Source: UBA1672 sp051967755
GTDB lineage: Bacteria; Pseudomonadota; Alphaproteobacteria; Micavibrionales; Micavibrionaceae
Direction: 5' to 3'
Length of the DNA stretch: 64,000 nt
Assembly (NCBI GenBank): GCA_051967755.1
Contig: JBQDYD010000004.1
Location: 248,001-312,000, forward strand
The notes under the pieces were generated by a model. That model was not told where the DNA came from. It did not search any database and saw only the letters and a program-made list of their open reading frames with translations. Within the stretch, counting starts at the first letter, position 1; each line of letters begins with the position of its first letter. Positions 53,367 through 61,853 of the stretch are shown one piece after another. Position numbers and translations under genes: made by a program.

Positions 53367-55241
53367 ATGTTGTCTTTTAACGGTCTCTTATCGAATTCTT
53401 ACCGTGGCGTTTTCTTCGCTTTAATATTGTGTCTATCCAGCATGTCATTAACGGCATGTGATTTAGCCGCAAATCAGACGAAAATGGACCGAGCGGCGAA
53501 TATGGAGTTTCAGGATTTTCGTGATGGTATGGCTGAGCGCTTGCCGGAAGTTGATGAAGAAGCCACGACGGCTGGCGGCGCAGGATCTATACCTGAACTA
53601 CAACCATATGTGACGATGTCATCTTCAGACATAAAAGCTATGCCTCTTGTTTCTGTGTCTGTAAATCAATCGGTTCCCCTGCGTGACATTCTCTATGAGC
53701 TTGCAGAACAGGCGGAATATGATATCGAATTAGATCCGAATATTCGCGGTTCAATTATCTTTACTGCACGTAACAAGCCATTTGATGTCGTTGTTAAACG
53801 TATTTCTGACATTGCGGGTCTGCGTTATAAATTCGAAGATGATTTCCTTCGTGTAGAACTCGATACGGCATATTTACATACATATAAGATTGATTATCTA
53901 AGCTTTATTCGTACCAATCAGGGCAGCGTTAGCAATAATGTATCTGTTGTGTCCGGTGAAGGTGCGGATTCAGGTTCTGCCTTTTCTTCATCAACAGACA
54001 GTTCATCTGACTTTTGGGGTGAGTTGGAGATGAACCTTTCGCAAATTCTTGGCGGTGCATCGACAGGTGTGTTGAAAACAAATCGTGATCCAAGGATTAC
54101 AGCTGTAGAACAAAACCCGGATGTAGGTGCCGTTTCTCCTCAACCGACACAAGGTGAGAATGGTCAAGTGAACATTCAACCACCGGAGGCAGTCCTTCGC
54201 GTTGAATCCCTTCCTGTAGAAGAGGAAGATCCGATGGCGGCAACTTCAGGTGGCCCTAATGACGGCAATGGCATGACATTCAGTATCAATAAAGGTGCCG
54301 GTTTGATTAATGTTTTCGCAACTGAGAAAGTTCAAAAACAGGTTCAAAAATATTTGTTGGATTTGAAGCGTTCTGTTTCTTCGCAGGTTCTTGTCGAAGC
54401 CAAGGTATTTGAAGTTAGTTTGTCTGACGAGTTTAGAAACGGTATTCAATGGCAAGCACTGACAGAAAACGGTAATGGTGTAATTGAGTTTTTCCAACCT
54501 GAGGAGATTTTCGGTCAATTGGTTGTTCCGGGTGGAACAGTTGCACAGAATTCCAACTTTGGTGTTGGGTATGTTGGTGGTGATGTTGGTGCATTTATTG
54601 ACGCTATATCCGGATTTGGTACGGTTCGCGCACTTGCAAGCCCAAGGTTAACTGTTTTGAATAACCAGTCAGCAATTTTAAATGTGGCAACCAACCGTGT
54701 GTTCTTTGATTTGGACATCGATAGAGAGACGGGCGAAGTCGGTGAACCGGATACAATTGAGATTGACACAGAAATATTGAGTGTTCCGGAGGGGGTTCTG
54801 ATTAATGTTCAGCCATCGATTGATCTTGATCAGAGAACAATCTCTATGGCGATACGCCCGACCATAACAAGGGTTGTTGGCGCTGTTCAAGATCCGTCAG
54901 TTCAGTTTATCGCCGGTGGAGATGGTATTGTGTCAGAAATTCCTGAAGTGAATATTCAAGAGATTGATACCGTTGTTAAGGTAAATTCAGGCCAACCAAT
55001 TGTAATGGGCGGTTTATTACAAGATCGCGTAACCGGAACTCACGAAGCTGTTCCTGTAGTTGGGGAGGTTCCTATACTTGGTGCATTGTTTAGAACACAA
55101 AATGATCTGGTGAATAAAACTGAATTGGTTATTTTCTTAAAGGCGACTTTGATAGAAGCCCCTGATCAGACTATTCACAACACGGACAAAGACCTGTACA
55201 GAACTTTCTCCGGTGATCGTCGACCATTTAACTTGAAATAA
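53367..55241 (+). CDS. mshL: Pilus secretin, MshL/PilQ/GspD family
   Basis: Forms the outer-membrane ring through which the pilus exits. From ATG 53367 the protein is 624 residues with a lipoprotein-like signal (LSSMSLTAC, Cys about 31). It has an N0-type STN domain (about 90-155), a Ser/Gly-rich low-complexity stretch (about 175-220), and the C-terminal secretin domain with TVVKVNSGQPIVMGGLLQDRVTGT and VPVVGEVPILGALFR (about 545-590). The MshL-like architecture fits the locus. An in-frame GTG at 53301 lies inside a hairpin and was rejected; GGAG is 11 bases before ATG 53367. Confidence 0.9.
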   Translation: MLSFNGLLSNSYRGVFFALILCLSSMSLTACDLAANQTKMDRAANMEFQDFRDGMAERLPEVDEEATTAGGAGSIPELQPYVTMSSSDIKAMPLVSVSVNQSVPLRDILYELAEQAEYDIELDPNIRGSIIFTARNKPFDVVVKRISDIAGLRYKFEDDFLRVELDTAYLHTYKIDYLSFIRTNQGSVSNNVSVVSGEGADSGSAFSSSTDSSSDFWGELEMNLSQILGGASTGVLKTNRDPRITAVEQNPDVGAVSPQPTQGENGQVNIQPPEAVLRVESLPVEEEDPMAATSGGPNDGNGMTFSINKGAGLINVFATEKVQKQVQKYLLDLKRSVSSQVLVEAKVFEVSLSDEFRNGIQWQALTENGNGVIEFFQPEEIFGQLVVPGGTVAQNSNFGVGYVGGDVGAFIDAISGFGTVRALASPRLTVLNNQSAILNVATNRVFFDLDIDRETGEVGEPDTIEIDTEILSVPEGVLINVQPSIDLDQRTISMAIRPTITRVVGAVQDPSVQFIAGGDGIVSEIPEVNIQEIDTVVKVNSGQPIVMGGLLQDRVTGTHEAVPVVGEVPILGALFRTQNDLVNKTELVIFLKATLIEAPDQTIHNTDKDLYRTFSGDRRPFNLK

Positions 55242-55264
55242 AACTTTAATGGTGAAAATAGACA

Positions 55265-56023
55265 ATGTCTTTGCCTCTTGTGAAATATGTTCTAAAGGCC
55301 GCAATACGTGATCGGTTAGTATTATCTTTATTGGTAATATTACTAGTCGGGAGCTCCCTTGCGACCTTTTTAGGAAGTTCAGTTATTACAGAGAAAGATC
55401 AGTTCACAGCTGTTTTTGCAGGCGGAGGCTTACGGATTGTTTCTATCTTCGGGTTGGCTTTGTTTGTTGTTTTCTTCGTAAGGCGCTCTTTTGAGAGTAA
55501 AGATATTGAGTATCTTCTTTCCAGACCGTTAAGCAGGCTGAGTATTTTATATTCATATGCGTTTGCGTTTTCACTCTTAGCTATTCTGATTGAGTTGGCT
55601 GTCGGTTTGACAGTGTTTTCAGTTGCTCCTCACCTGTTTGGATACGGGCATATCTTATGGGTCGTGAGTATTATGGTCGAAGCTATAATAATGGTGAATG
55701 TTGCTTTGTTCTTCTCAATGTATATCTCCAGCTCTGCCAACGCGTGCATGGCGACCTTTGCTGTCTATGTTCTGGGACGCCTGATGGGGCAACTTTTAGG
55801 GATATCAGATTCAACTTTGGTGGACAGCACGGGATTATATTCTATGGCATTACAGCTTGTGTCCATAATAACGCCGCGGCTTGATCTTTTAGGGCAAACA
55901 AGCTGGCTTATATACGGGGCTGATGGGGTATATGGATTGGATGATATTCTGATCCAGGGGGGCGTTTTTTCTGCCCTTGTTCTGTTGGCGGCATCTTATG
56001 ACTTTATAAAACGACAGTTTTAG
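55265..56023 (+). CDS. ABC-2-type permease-like membrane protein
   Basis: A 252-residue inner-membrane protein with six hydrophobic segments (about 18-36, 52-70, 94-116, 124-150, 155-180 and 228-246) and the cytoplasmic RRSFESKDIEYLLSRPLSRLSILYSYAFAF motif, which is characteristic of NosY/ABC-2 permeases. It lacks its own ATPase here, so the ABC ATPase at 48252 is the likely partner. It starts 24 bases after the secretin gene and is followed 11 bases later by an unknown exported protein. Confidence 0.78.
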   Translation: MSLPLVKYVLKAAIRDRLVLSLLVILLVGSSLATFLGSSVITEKDQFTAVFAGGGLRIVSIFGLALFVVFFVRRSFESKDIEYLLSRPLSRLSILYSYAFAFSLLAILIELAVGLTVFSVAPHLFGYGHILWVVSIMVEAIIMVNVALFFSMYISSSANACMATFAVYVLGRLMGQLLGISDSTLVDSTGLYSMALQLVSIITPRLDLLGQTSWLIYGADGVYGLDDILIQGGVFSALVLLAASYDFIKRQF

Positions 56024-56034
56024 CGGTAGTGTTA

Positions 56035-56769
56035 ATGAAAACTATGCATAAAGAAGCCATTGTAAAGTTAACGCTGTCTTTGGCCTTAGTTCTGAATATT
56101 GGTTTTTGGTTCAGTGTCCGTGATACACAGGCGTATTGGGAAAATGTGCCGCCCGCGCCAAGTGAGAAATATGCCTCTATATACGGTATGGGGGATAAGA
56201 GCTTAGCATACCGTATGAACGGTGTGATGATCCAAAATATGGGGGATACCGGGGGGCGCAGTTCATCATTAGTTGATTATGACTATGACCGCTTAACACG
56301 ATGGTTTTTCTTACAGGATAAGCTGGACCCCATATCAAATTATATTCCTTATTTGGCAACCTTTTATTTTGGCGCAGTTCAGGAGCCTGAAAAATTTCGT
56401 CCTGTTCTCGCATATCTTGAAGAGGTCGGTATCAGGCCATATGGCGAAAAATGGCGATGGCTTGTATACGCAATTCACATTACAAAAGATAATATCAATG
56501 ATAAGGATAAAGCATTAGAGATCGCCAATTTGCTATCCCGATCTAAACACCCTGATATGCCAAACTGGACACAACAAATGCCGGCATTTGTTATGACGGA
56601 TGCGGGGGATAAGGAATCCGCTTACGCTTTGATGGTTGAAATTTTAAAAAGCAGTGCAGAGAAGCTTCATCCGAATGAGGTACGATCGATGCGCATTTAT
56701 ATTTGTACACAGATATTAGAACCGGAAGAGGCAAAACGCGATGCTTTGTGTGAGGGCATGAACGAATAG
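56035..56769 (+). CDS. Signal-anchored protein of unknown function
   Basis: A 244-residue protein with one N-terminal hydrophobic segment (about 12-30), probably a membrane anchor or uncleaved signal. The rest is helical and looks like divergent repeat helices (SKHPDMPNWTQQMPAFVMTDAGDKESAYALMVEILKSS) of TPR type. I do not recognise the family. An upstream GTG at 56029 is in frame; ATG 56035 was taken. It directly follows the ABC permease, so it may be a third part of that transporter. Confidence 0.7.
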   Translation: MKTMHKEAIVKLTLSLALVLNIGFWFSVRDTQAYWENVPPAPSEKYASIYGMGDKSLAYRMNGVMIQNMGDTGGRSSSLVDYDYDRLTRWFFLQDKLDPISNYIPYLATFYFGAVQEPEKFRPVLAYLEEVGIRPYGEKWRWLVYAIHITKDNINDKDKALEIANLLSRSKHPDMPNWTQQMPAFVMTDAGDKESAYALMVEILKSSAEKLHPNEVRSMRIYICTQILEPEEAKRDALCEGMNE

Positions 56770-56808
56770 CCATTGCTTTACCGATTAAATAACTTTTAAA
56801 TCATCATT

Positions 56809-57876
56809 ATGGATTCTTTGAAGTTTACATTTTCAGAAGTCGTTGCGCTATTTGGCGTTTTTCAGTGTGTGTACGTGCTGGTGTATGTAGGATTTAGAGC
56901 CGGATCTGCAAAACGTGTTTTACTGCCGTTTTTATATTTTATCACACTTGGCTCTGCGTTTTTTATTGAATTGGCCAGAGGTTATATTGGTGAAATTACC
57001 CCGTATTATGACGTTATAAGCTGGGCTGTGTGGGCTCTGGGGCCACCATTAAGTGCGTTGTTGATTATACAAATGTCACAAATCAGTCAGCTTCCATCAT
57101 TTAAGAATTGGGCAATTTTGCTCGCTGTACCACTCGCAATTGTTCTATCGAGCATTGTTTCTGTTTCTCTTTATGAGGAATGCAGTTTCGCAGTTGTATG
57201 CGACGATTTTTTAAGTTGGCTGAATATTACCGGGGTTATAGCGGGCGCTGCTAGTTTGCTTTTGATCTATGCGCATCGTAATTTATTTTCAGACTTGCTA
57301 CAGCAGAAAGCAGGAAAGGAGCGTTATTGGCTCATTCTTGCTTTAATTATCGTTAATATTGCGTATTTAGGAATTACGGCTTTTGGTTCTTCTGCTGCAG
57401 ATACCGCTTTTGATCGCTCTCTTTTGAGGATGGTTTTGGGGTTGGCGTTTATATATCTTGTTTCGACAAGCCTATTCAGGATTTATCCGGTGGCCTTGTT
57501 CATGCCAAAGCAAGGGCGGGCGAGTGATGATCTATCCGAAGAAGAAAAAGACGTCGCATCAAAGATAGATGCTTTGTTAAAGCTTGATAAAATTTATCAC
57601 GAACCTACCTATTCACGATCCGATTTGGCGCGTGAATTAGGTGTGCCGGAAGCAACCGTTTCTAAGGTGATTAATATACATTTTAAGAAATCATTCCCTC
57701 AGCTTTTAAATGAATACCGTGTTGAAGATTCTAAACGCCTTTTATTGGAAACGGACGCAAGTATTAAAATCGTCTCTGAGGAAGTCGGGTTTAATTCACT
57801 TCCATCATTTAATCGTGTTTTTAAGGACCTCGTGGGGCAAAGCCCAAGCAGTTACCGTAAGAATATGATTAAATAA
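56809..57876 (+). CDS. Membrane-anchored AraC-type regulator
   Basis: A 355-residue protein whose first 220 residues contain about seven hydrophobic helices and whose last 100 residues are an AraC-type double helix-turn-helix (SRSDLARELGVPEATVSKVIN near 268-288 and IVSEEVGFNSLPSFNRVFKDLVGQSPSSYRK near 320-350). The 7-helix N-terminus suggests a membrane-bound sensor whose DNA-binding tail stays on the inner face. It lies between the transporter-like genes and the pilin gene, which is the obvious candidate target. Confidence 0.88.
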   Translation: MDSLKFTFSEVVALFGVFQCVYVLVYVGFRAGSAKRVLLPFLYFITLGSAFFIELARGYIGEITPYYDVISWAVWALGPPLSALLIIQMSQISQLPSFKNWAILLAVPLAIVLSSIVSVSLYEECSFAVVCDDFLSWLNITGVIAGAASLLLIYAHRNLFSDLLQQKAGKERYWLILALIIVNIAYLGITAFGSSAADTAFDRSLLRMVLGLAFIYLVSTSLFRIYPVALFMPKQGRASDDLSEEEKDVASKIDALLKLDKIYHEPTYSRSDLARELGVPEATVSKVINIHFKKSFPQLLNEYRVEDSKRLLLETDASIKIVSEEVGFNSLPSFNRVFKDLVGQSPSSYRKNMIK

Positions 57877-57896
57877 CCCTTAACAAAACACACCTA

Positions 57897-57921
57897 AAGT
57901 CACACTTTGTTTTCGTGACTT
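57897..57921. promoter_or_regulatory. Inverted repeat flanking the pilin -35 region
   Basis: AAGTCAC (57897-57903) and GTGACTT (57915-57921) form a perfect inverted repeat with an 11-base centre holding the candidate -35 hexamer TTGTTT. Its position just after the AraC gene makes it a plausible operator. It could instead act as a weak terminator for that gene. Confidence 0.4.
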
Positions 57922-57937
57922 ATCATTTTGTTATGAT
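57908..57937 (+). promoter_or_regulatory. Candidate pilin promoter
   Basis: TTGTTT (57908-57913), an 18-base spacer and TATGAT (57932-57937) with an extended TGT before the -10. It would give a leader of about 170 bases in the 57877-58112 gap. That leader holds GCTTAAATTAAGC plus seven T (57949-57970) and the palindrome GTGCTGTCCAGCAC (58040-58053). Confidence 0.4.
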
Positions 57938-58112
57938 GAGGGGAATAGCGCTTAAATTAAGCCTTTTTTTAGGCAAATCACACATTCTAATTACATATGG
58001 GACTGTTACTGAGAGCAAAAGACGTGTATGATTCGCCATGTGCTGTCCAGCACGTTCTTAAAAAACTCTCAACTTAACTACAACTTTTACATTCTTTGTA
58101 AGGAGAAAATCT

Positions 58113-58820
58113 ATGAAAACACACATCCACGAATCCGTTCGCGATGAGAAGGGCTTTACGCTTGTCGAACTTGCGATCGTTATGGTTATTATCGGTCTGT
58201 TGATCGGTGGTATTCTAAAAGGTCAGGAAATGATTGCCAACGCGCAGGTATCTGCAACAGTTGCACAGATTAAAGGTGTTACTGCGGCAACCAACACATT
58301 CCAAGATATGTTTGATGCATTGCCAGGTGATATTACTAACCCAGGTACTCGTTTAACAAACTGTGCTGCTGCACCATGTAACGTAGTAGGGGATGGTAAC
58401 TCGCAAATTGGTGGTGTTCCAGGTTCAACAGGTGGTGAAAACCTAAGCTTTTGGGCGCAGTTAAATGCAGCCGACCTAGTGCAAGGTGTTGATGGTTCAA
58501 ACACAGTTGCTTGGGGCCGTGCGCTTCCTTCAGCTAAAGCAGGTGGCGGCTTGACAGTTGGTTTTACCGCTGATGGTACTTTGACCAATGGTATTGGTAC
58601 AGGCCGTGGTGGTCACTACATCATGCTACAAGGTGACCCTGGTACTGTAGCAAGCGCAGCTTTGACAGGTTCAGAAGCAGCACGTATGGACCGTAAGATG
58701 GATGATGGTATCCCAGGTACAGGTTCTGTTATCGCTTCTGGTGGTGGTACATGTGGTGTGGCTGCTAACTATATTGAGAACGCGGATCAGGTTGCTTGTG
58801 CGATCAGCTCACGTCTATAA
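58113..58820 (+). CDS. Major type IV-like pilin
   Basis: A 235-residue prepilin: a 14-residue basic leader ending in Gly, then FTLVELAIVMVIIGLLIGGILKGQ, with cleavage between G14 and F15 and the essential Glu at +5. The C-terminal half is Gly/Thr-rich with two cysteine pairs likely to form disulfides (CAAAPC near 85-90; C near 211 and 229). Codons are strongly biased to forms of highly expressed genes (GGT, GTT, CGT). AAGGAGA lies 6 bases before the ATG, and a strong terminator follows the gene. PilD in the locus should process it. Confidence 0.92.
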   Translation: MKTHIHESVRDEKGFTLVELAIVMVIIGLLIGGILKGQEMIANAQVSATVAQIKGVTAATNTFQDMFDALPGDITNPGTRLTNCAAAPCNVVGDGNSQIGGVPGSTGGENLSFWAQLNAADLVQGVDGSNTVAWGRALPSAKAGGGLTVGFTADGTLTNGIGTGRGGHYIMLQGDPGTVASAALTGSEAARMDRKMDDGIPGTGSVIASGGGTCGVAANYIENADQVACAISSRL

Positions 58821-58843
58821 GACAGCTTAATATTAGAATTTGA

Positions 58844-58873
58844 AAAGAGCCTGAATTTCAGGCTCTTTTTTTT
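58844..58873 (+). terminator. Rho-independent terminator after the pilin gene
   Basis: AGAGCCTGAA pairs with TTCAGGCTCT around a 1-base formal loop (58846-58866), followed by eight T. The stem is perfect and strong. Confidence 0.9.
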
Positions 58874-58899
58874 GTCTTCGTTTTTTAGTAAGGCTTTGT

Positions 58900-59649
58900 T
58901 TATTTCTTACCGGCCATTTTTCCGATGGCGCTTAATAAATCCATAGGTAACGGCAGAACAATGGTATTGCCCTTTGCGTTACTAAATTCAGACATTGTTC
59001 CCAGATATCTTAGCTGCATTGTCTCCGGGCGTTGTGCCAGAATGGTCGCCGCCTCATCAAGTTGCACCGCGGCCTGTAATTCACCTTCTGCGTTAATAAC
59101 CTTGGCGCGTCTTTCACGCTCTGCTTCGGCTTGTTTGGCAATGGCACGTACCATAGTCGGGTCAATATCAACATTTTTAATCTCAACATTTGTGACTTTG
59201 ATGCCCCAGCCCTCTGTCTGGTGGTCGAGAATTTCCTGTACGTCTGCGTTGAGTTGATCACGCTTAGACAGCATTTCATCAAGGTCATGCTTACCAAGAA
59301 CTGAGCGCAATGTGGTTTGCGCCAGTTGGCTTGTCGCCATAATGAAGTCTTCCACTTTGTTAACGGCTGCGCCCGGATCTACAACGCGGTAGTACAGAAC
59401 GGCATTCACTTTTACCGAAACGTTATCCTGTGAAATCACATCTTGCGATGGAATGTCCTCTGTTCTGATTCGCATATCAACCAACAGCACACGCTGAATT
59501 CCGGGAACAATGATTTGTACACCGGGCCCGCGGTTACTGGTGTAGCGGCCAAGAGTATAAATTACGCCGCGTTCATATTCCTGAATAATGCGTACGGAAG
59601 AGAGTAACAATACGACAAGAACGACAAGAAAGGGGACAAAGAATGTCAT
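58900..59649 (-). CDS. SPFH/slipin family membrane protein
   Basis: A 249-residue stomatin-like protein: an N-terminal membrane hairpin (about 1-18), then a band-7 domain (about 20-180; EYERGVIYTLGRYTSNRGPGVQIIVPGIQRV, then IPSQDVISQDNVSVKVNAVLYYRVVDP) and a helical tail (AEAERERRAKVINAEGELQAA). These proteins form oligomeric microdomains in the membrane. The two NfeD-like genes directly upstream support the assignment, since SPFH and NfeD proteins are usually encoded together. Confidence 0.93.
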   Translation of the reverse strand: MTFFVPFLVVLVVLLLSSVRIIQEYERGVIYTLGRYTSNRGPGVQIIVPGIQRVLLVDMRIRTEDIPSQDVISQDNVSVKVNAVLYYRVVDPGAAVNKVEDFIMATSQLAQTTLRSVLGKHDLDEMLSKRDQLNADVQEILDHQTEGWGIKVTNVEIKNVDIDPTMVRAIAKQAEAERERRAKVINAEGELQAAVQLDEAATILAQRPETMQLRYLGTMSEFSNAKGNTIVLPLPMDLLSAIGKMAGKK

Positions 59650-59677
59650 GGGGATAGCTCCTTAAAAATAAATAAAA

Positions 59678-60166
59678 TTATGCGCCTATGGTTAGATCAA
59701 GTTTATTAACGGCGTGTACTGTTACCTTGTCATCAGGGTTAAAGTCCATTTCCTTATCAGAATGGGCTTTCCAGATTTCTCCCTCAAAGCGTACGTTTCC
59801 TTTTTTGCCGTTCCACTCAAGTATGGTTGCTTTGGAACCGATCATTGCCTCAGTTCCGGTGGTGGTTTTTTGCTTGCGAAGCCATACATATACCGTAATG
59901 ACGCTGGCGATGATTGCGCATTCTACAAACGCAATTCCGAATAAAACAGGCCAGCCTACGGTGATGCCGAATAACAGGTCATTTCCTGTATGAAGGGCAT
60001 AGGCCGCATAAAATGCGATGAGACCATTAAATGCAAGAAGACCAAATGATACGATTCCAAGTTCTGCGATGATAAGTAGCACTGCTGCTACGCATAAAGA
60101 TGCAACAGCACTTTCTTTTGCAATAAACCCGAGAAGGTGCAAAGCGGTGATTAAACTAGCGATCAC
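59678..60166 (-). CDS. NfeD-like membrane protein with C-terminal OB domain
   Basis: A 162-residue protein with about four hydrophobic segments in the first 95 residues, then a soluble OB-fold domain of NfeD type (GTEAMIGSKATILEWNGKKGNVRFEGEIWKAHSDKEMDFNPDDKVTVHAVNKLDLTI). This short NfeD form lacks the ClpP-like protease half. It is read between a second NfeD-like gene and the SPFH gene and probably anchors or modulates the slipin oligomer. Confidence 0.87.
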   Translation of the reverse strand: MIASLITALHLLGFIAKESAVASLCVAAVLLIIAELGIVSFGLLAFNGLIAFYAAYALHTGNDLLFGITVGWPVLFGIAFVECAIIASVITVYVWLRKQKTTTGTEAMIGSKATILEWNGKKGNVRFEGEIWKAHSDKEMDFNPDDKVTVHAVNKLDLTIGA

Positions 60167-60222
60167 AAAAACGCTCCATCTATAATAATTGTTCGAATGG
60201 TCGTATTAAACCATCTTCGATA

Positions 60223-60765
60223 TTACCTGTCGAGTTTGCATTGCTGTTTTTTGATAGTTACCAGCAGGCCGTTTAGTTCTGTAATGATGACGGTATCGCC
60301 TTTTTTCAGTGCAATGTCAGAGGTTGTATTTGCTTGCCAGCTTGTTCCCTCATGAGAGATGCGCCCGCTATTGCCGCTCCAGTTTTGTATGGTTGCGGTA
60401 TCACCGATCATGGTTTCTGTGCCTGCGGTTAGTGCGATTTTTTCATACTTCGCTTCCCACCAGAATACGGCGTAATATAGTACTCCTTCTAGTACCAAAA
60501 TGAACAAAACATATGGCCAGTCAATAGGGGTATATTGCCCTGTTAAAAGGCTGAGTTTCAAACTAAAGCCAATGCTTGCACCGATTAAGGTCTGTAAAAA
60601 AGCAAGAATGTAGTATCGGATTTTATGGTCGGGAATTTCGGTAAGAATAACCACCAAAAATATAAAGAAAATAAAGAACGGATACATAAAAGCCGCCAAA
60701 AAATTGGCGGCCGTCATGATGTTCAACTGTCCTATCAATACGAGTGATAAGACAAGTGCGGTCAT
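60223..60765 (-). CDS. NfeD-like membrane protein, second copy
   Basis: A 180-residue protein from ATG 60765, which overlaps the leuB stop by 4 bases (ATGA). It has four hydrophobic segments (about 1-100) and an NfeD OB domain (GTETMIGDTATIQNWSGNSGRISHEGTSWQANT). It resembles the next gene at the same positions, so the two look like a tandem duplication that has diverged. The frame is open further upstream inside leuB, but that extension is a shadow. Confidence 0.85.
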   Translation of the reverse strand: MTALVLSLVLIGQLNIMTAANFLAAFMYPFFIFFIFLVVILTEIPDHKIRYYILAFLQTLIGASIGFSLKLSLLTGQYTPIDWPYVLFILVLEGVLYYAVFWWEAKYEKIALTAGTETMIGDTATIQNWSGNSGRISHEGTSWQANTTSDIALKKGDTVIITELNGLLVTIKKQQCKLDR

Positions 60766-61850
60766 GATGCGTCTAATGCCCCGATTAGTGCGTCGCCCAT
60801 ACCTTTGGTTGAGGTTTCCGTGCATCCCTCTGACATAATGTCAGCTGTACGAATGCCTTGGTTCAACACTGTTTGAACCGCATTTTCGATCGTTGTTGCA
60901 ATATCACCTTGGTTGAGTGAGTAGCGCAAGCACATCGCCAAACTTAGGATTGTCGCGAGCGGGTTTGCCTTGCCTTGGCCTGCAATATCAGGGGCAGAGC
61001 CATGTACGGGCTCATAAAGGCCTGTTGATCCTTCTGCGCCGAGTGCGGCAGACGGTAACATACCAAGAGAGCCTGTAAGCATAGCCGCCTCATCGGAGAG
61101 GATATCGCCGAACAAATTATCAGTAAGAATAACATCGAATTGTGATGGTTCACGAAGAAGCTGCATCGCGCAGTTATCTGCGTACATATGCTCCAGCTCA
61201 ACGTCGAAAAATTCCTTGGCATGTAGGGCTGTGACATCTTCGCGCCATAGCTTACCGCTTTCCATCACGTTGGCTTTTTCGCATGAATGAACCTTATTGC
61301 CGCGTTTACGTGCAAGATCAAACGCGACGCGTGCGACGCGTTCAATTTCGGCCGTGGTGTAGACTTGCGTGTTATAGCCTTTACGCTGTCCGTTCCCTAA
61401 ATCATCAATACCGCGCGGCTCACCAAAGTAAACGCCGCCTGTCAGTTCACGAACGATCAGAATGTCTAAGCCTTTGATAACCTCAGGCCTGATTGTTGAG
61501 GCATGGATTAATGCATCAAACACCAGGGCAGGGCGCAAATTCGCAAACAGGCCAAGGTCTTTTCTGATTTTTAAAAGGCCGGCTTCGGGGCGTTTGTCGT
61601 AATCAACACCGTCCCATTGCGGGCCCCCGACACATCCCATTAAAACGGCGTCGGTTTTACGTGCATCCTCAACAGTTTTATCGCTAAGCGGTTCACCATA
61701 AGCTTCATATGCTTGGCCGCCGATCTTATCTTCAATCGTGTCGATATTGATATCGGTACTATTATTAATCCAGCCAATAACCTTTAATGCTTCGGCCATA
61801 ATTTCAGGGCCGATTCCGTCACCAGGTAGAATTTGTAAAGTGTAGTTCAT
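60762..61850 (-). CDS. leuB: 3-isopropylmalate dehydrogenase
   Basis: Oxidises and decarboxylates 3-isopropylmalate to 2-oxoisocaproate with NAD+ in leucine synthesis. The 362 residues carry PGDGIGPEIM (9-18), the substrate arginines in LFANLRPA and VRELTGGVYFGEPRG, the metal aspartates in LTDNLFGDILSDEAAM and the NAD-binding GLYEPVHGSAPDIAGQGKANP. It is 3 bases downstream of leuD and overlaps the first NfeD gene by 4 bases. Confidence 0.97.
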   Translation of the reverse strand: MNYTLQILPGDGIGPEIMAEALKVIGWINNSTDINIDTIEDKIGGQAYEAYGEPLSDKTVEDARKTDAVLMGCVGGPQWDGVDYDKRPEAGLLKIRKDLGLFANLRPALVFDALIHASTIRPEVIKGLDILIVRELTGGVYFGEPRGIDDLGNGQRKGYNTQVYTTAEIERVARVAFDLARKRGNKVHSCEKANVMESGKLWREDVTALHAKEFFDVELEHMYADNCAMQLLREPSQFDVILTDNLFGDILSDEAAMLTGSLGMLPSAALGAEGSTGLYEPVHGSAPDIAGQGKANPLATILSLAMCLRYSLNQGDIATTIENAVQTVLNQGIRTADIMSEGCTETSTKGMGDALIGALDAS

Positions 61851-61853
61851 TAT

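Noticed and set aside
57949..57970. Rho-independent terminator for the AraC gene (GCTTAAATTAAGC plus T run)
   Set aside because: The formal loop is a single base and the stem is AT-rich, so it is noted only as a possible leader element.
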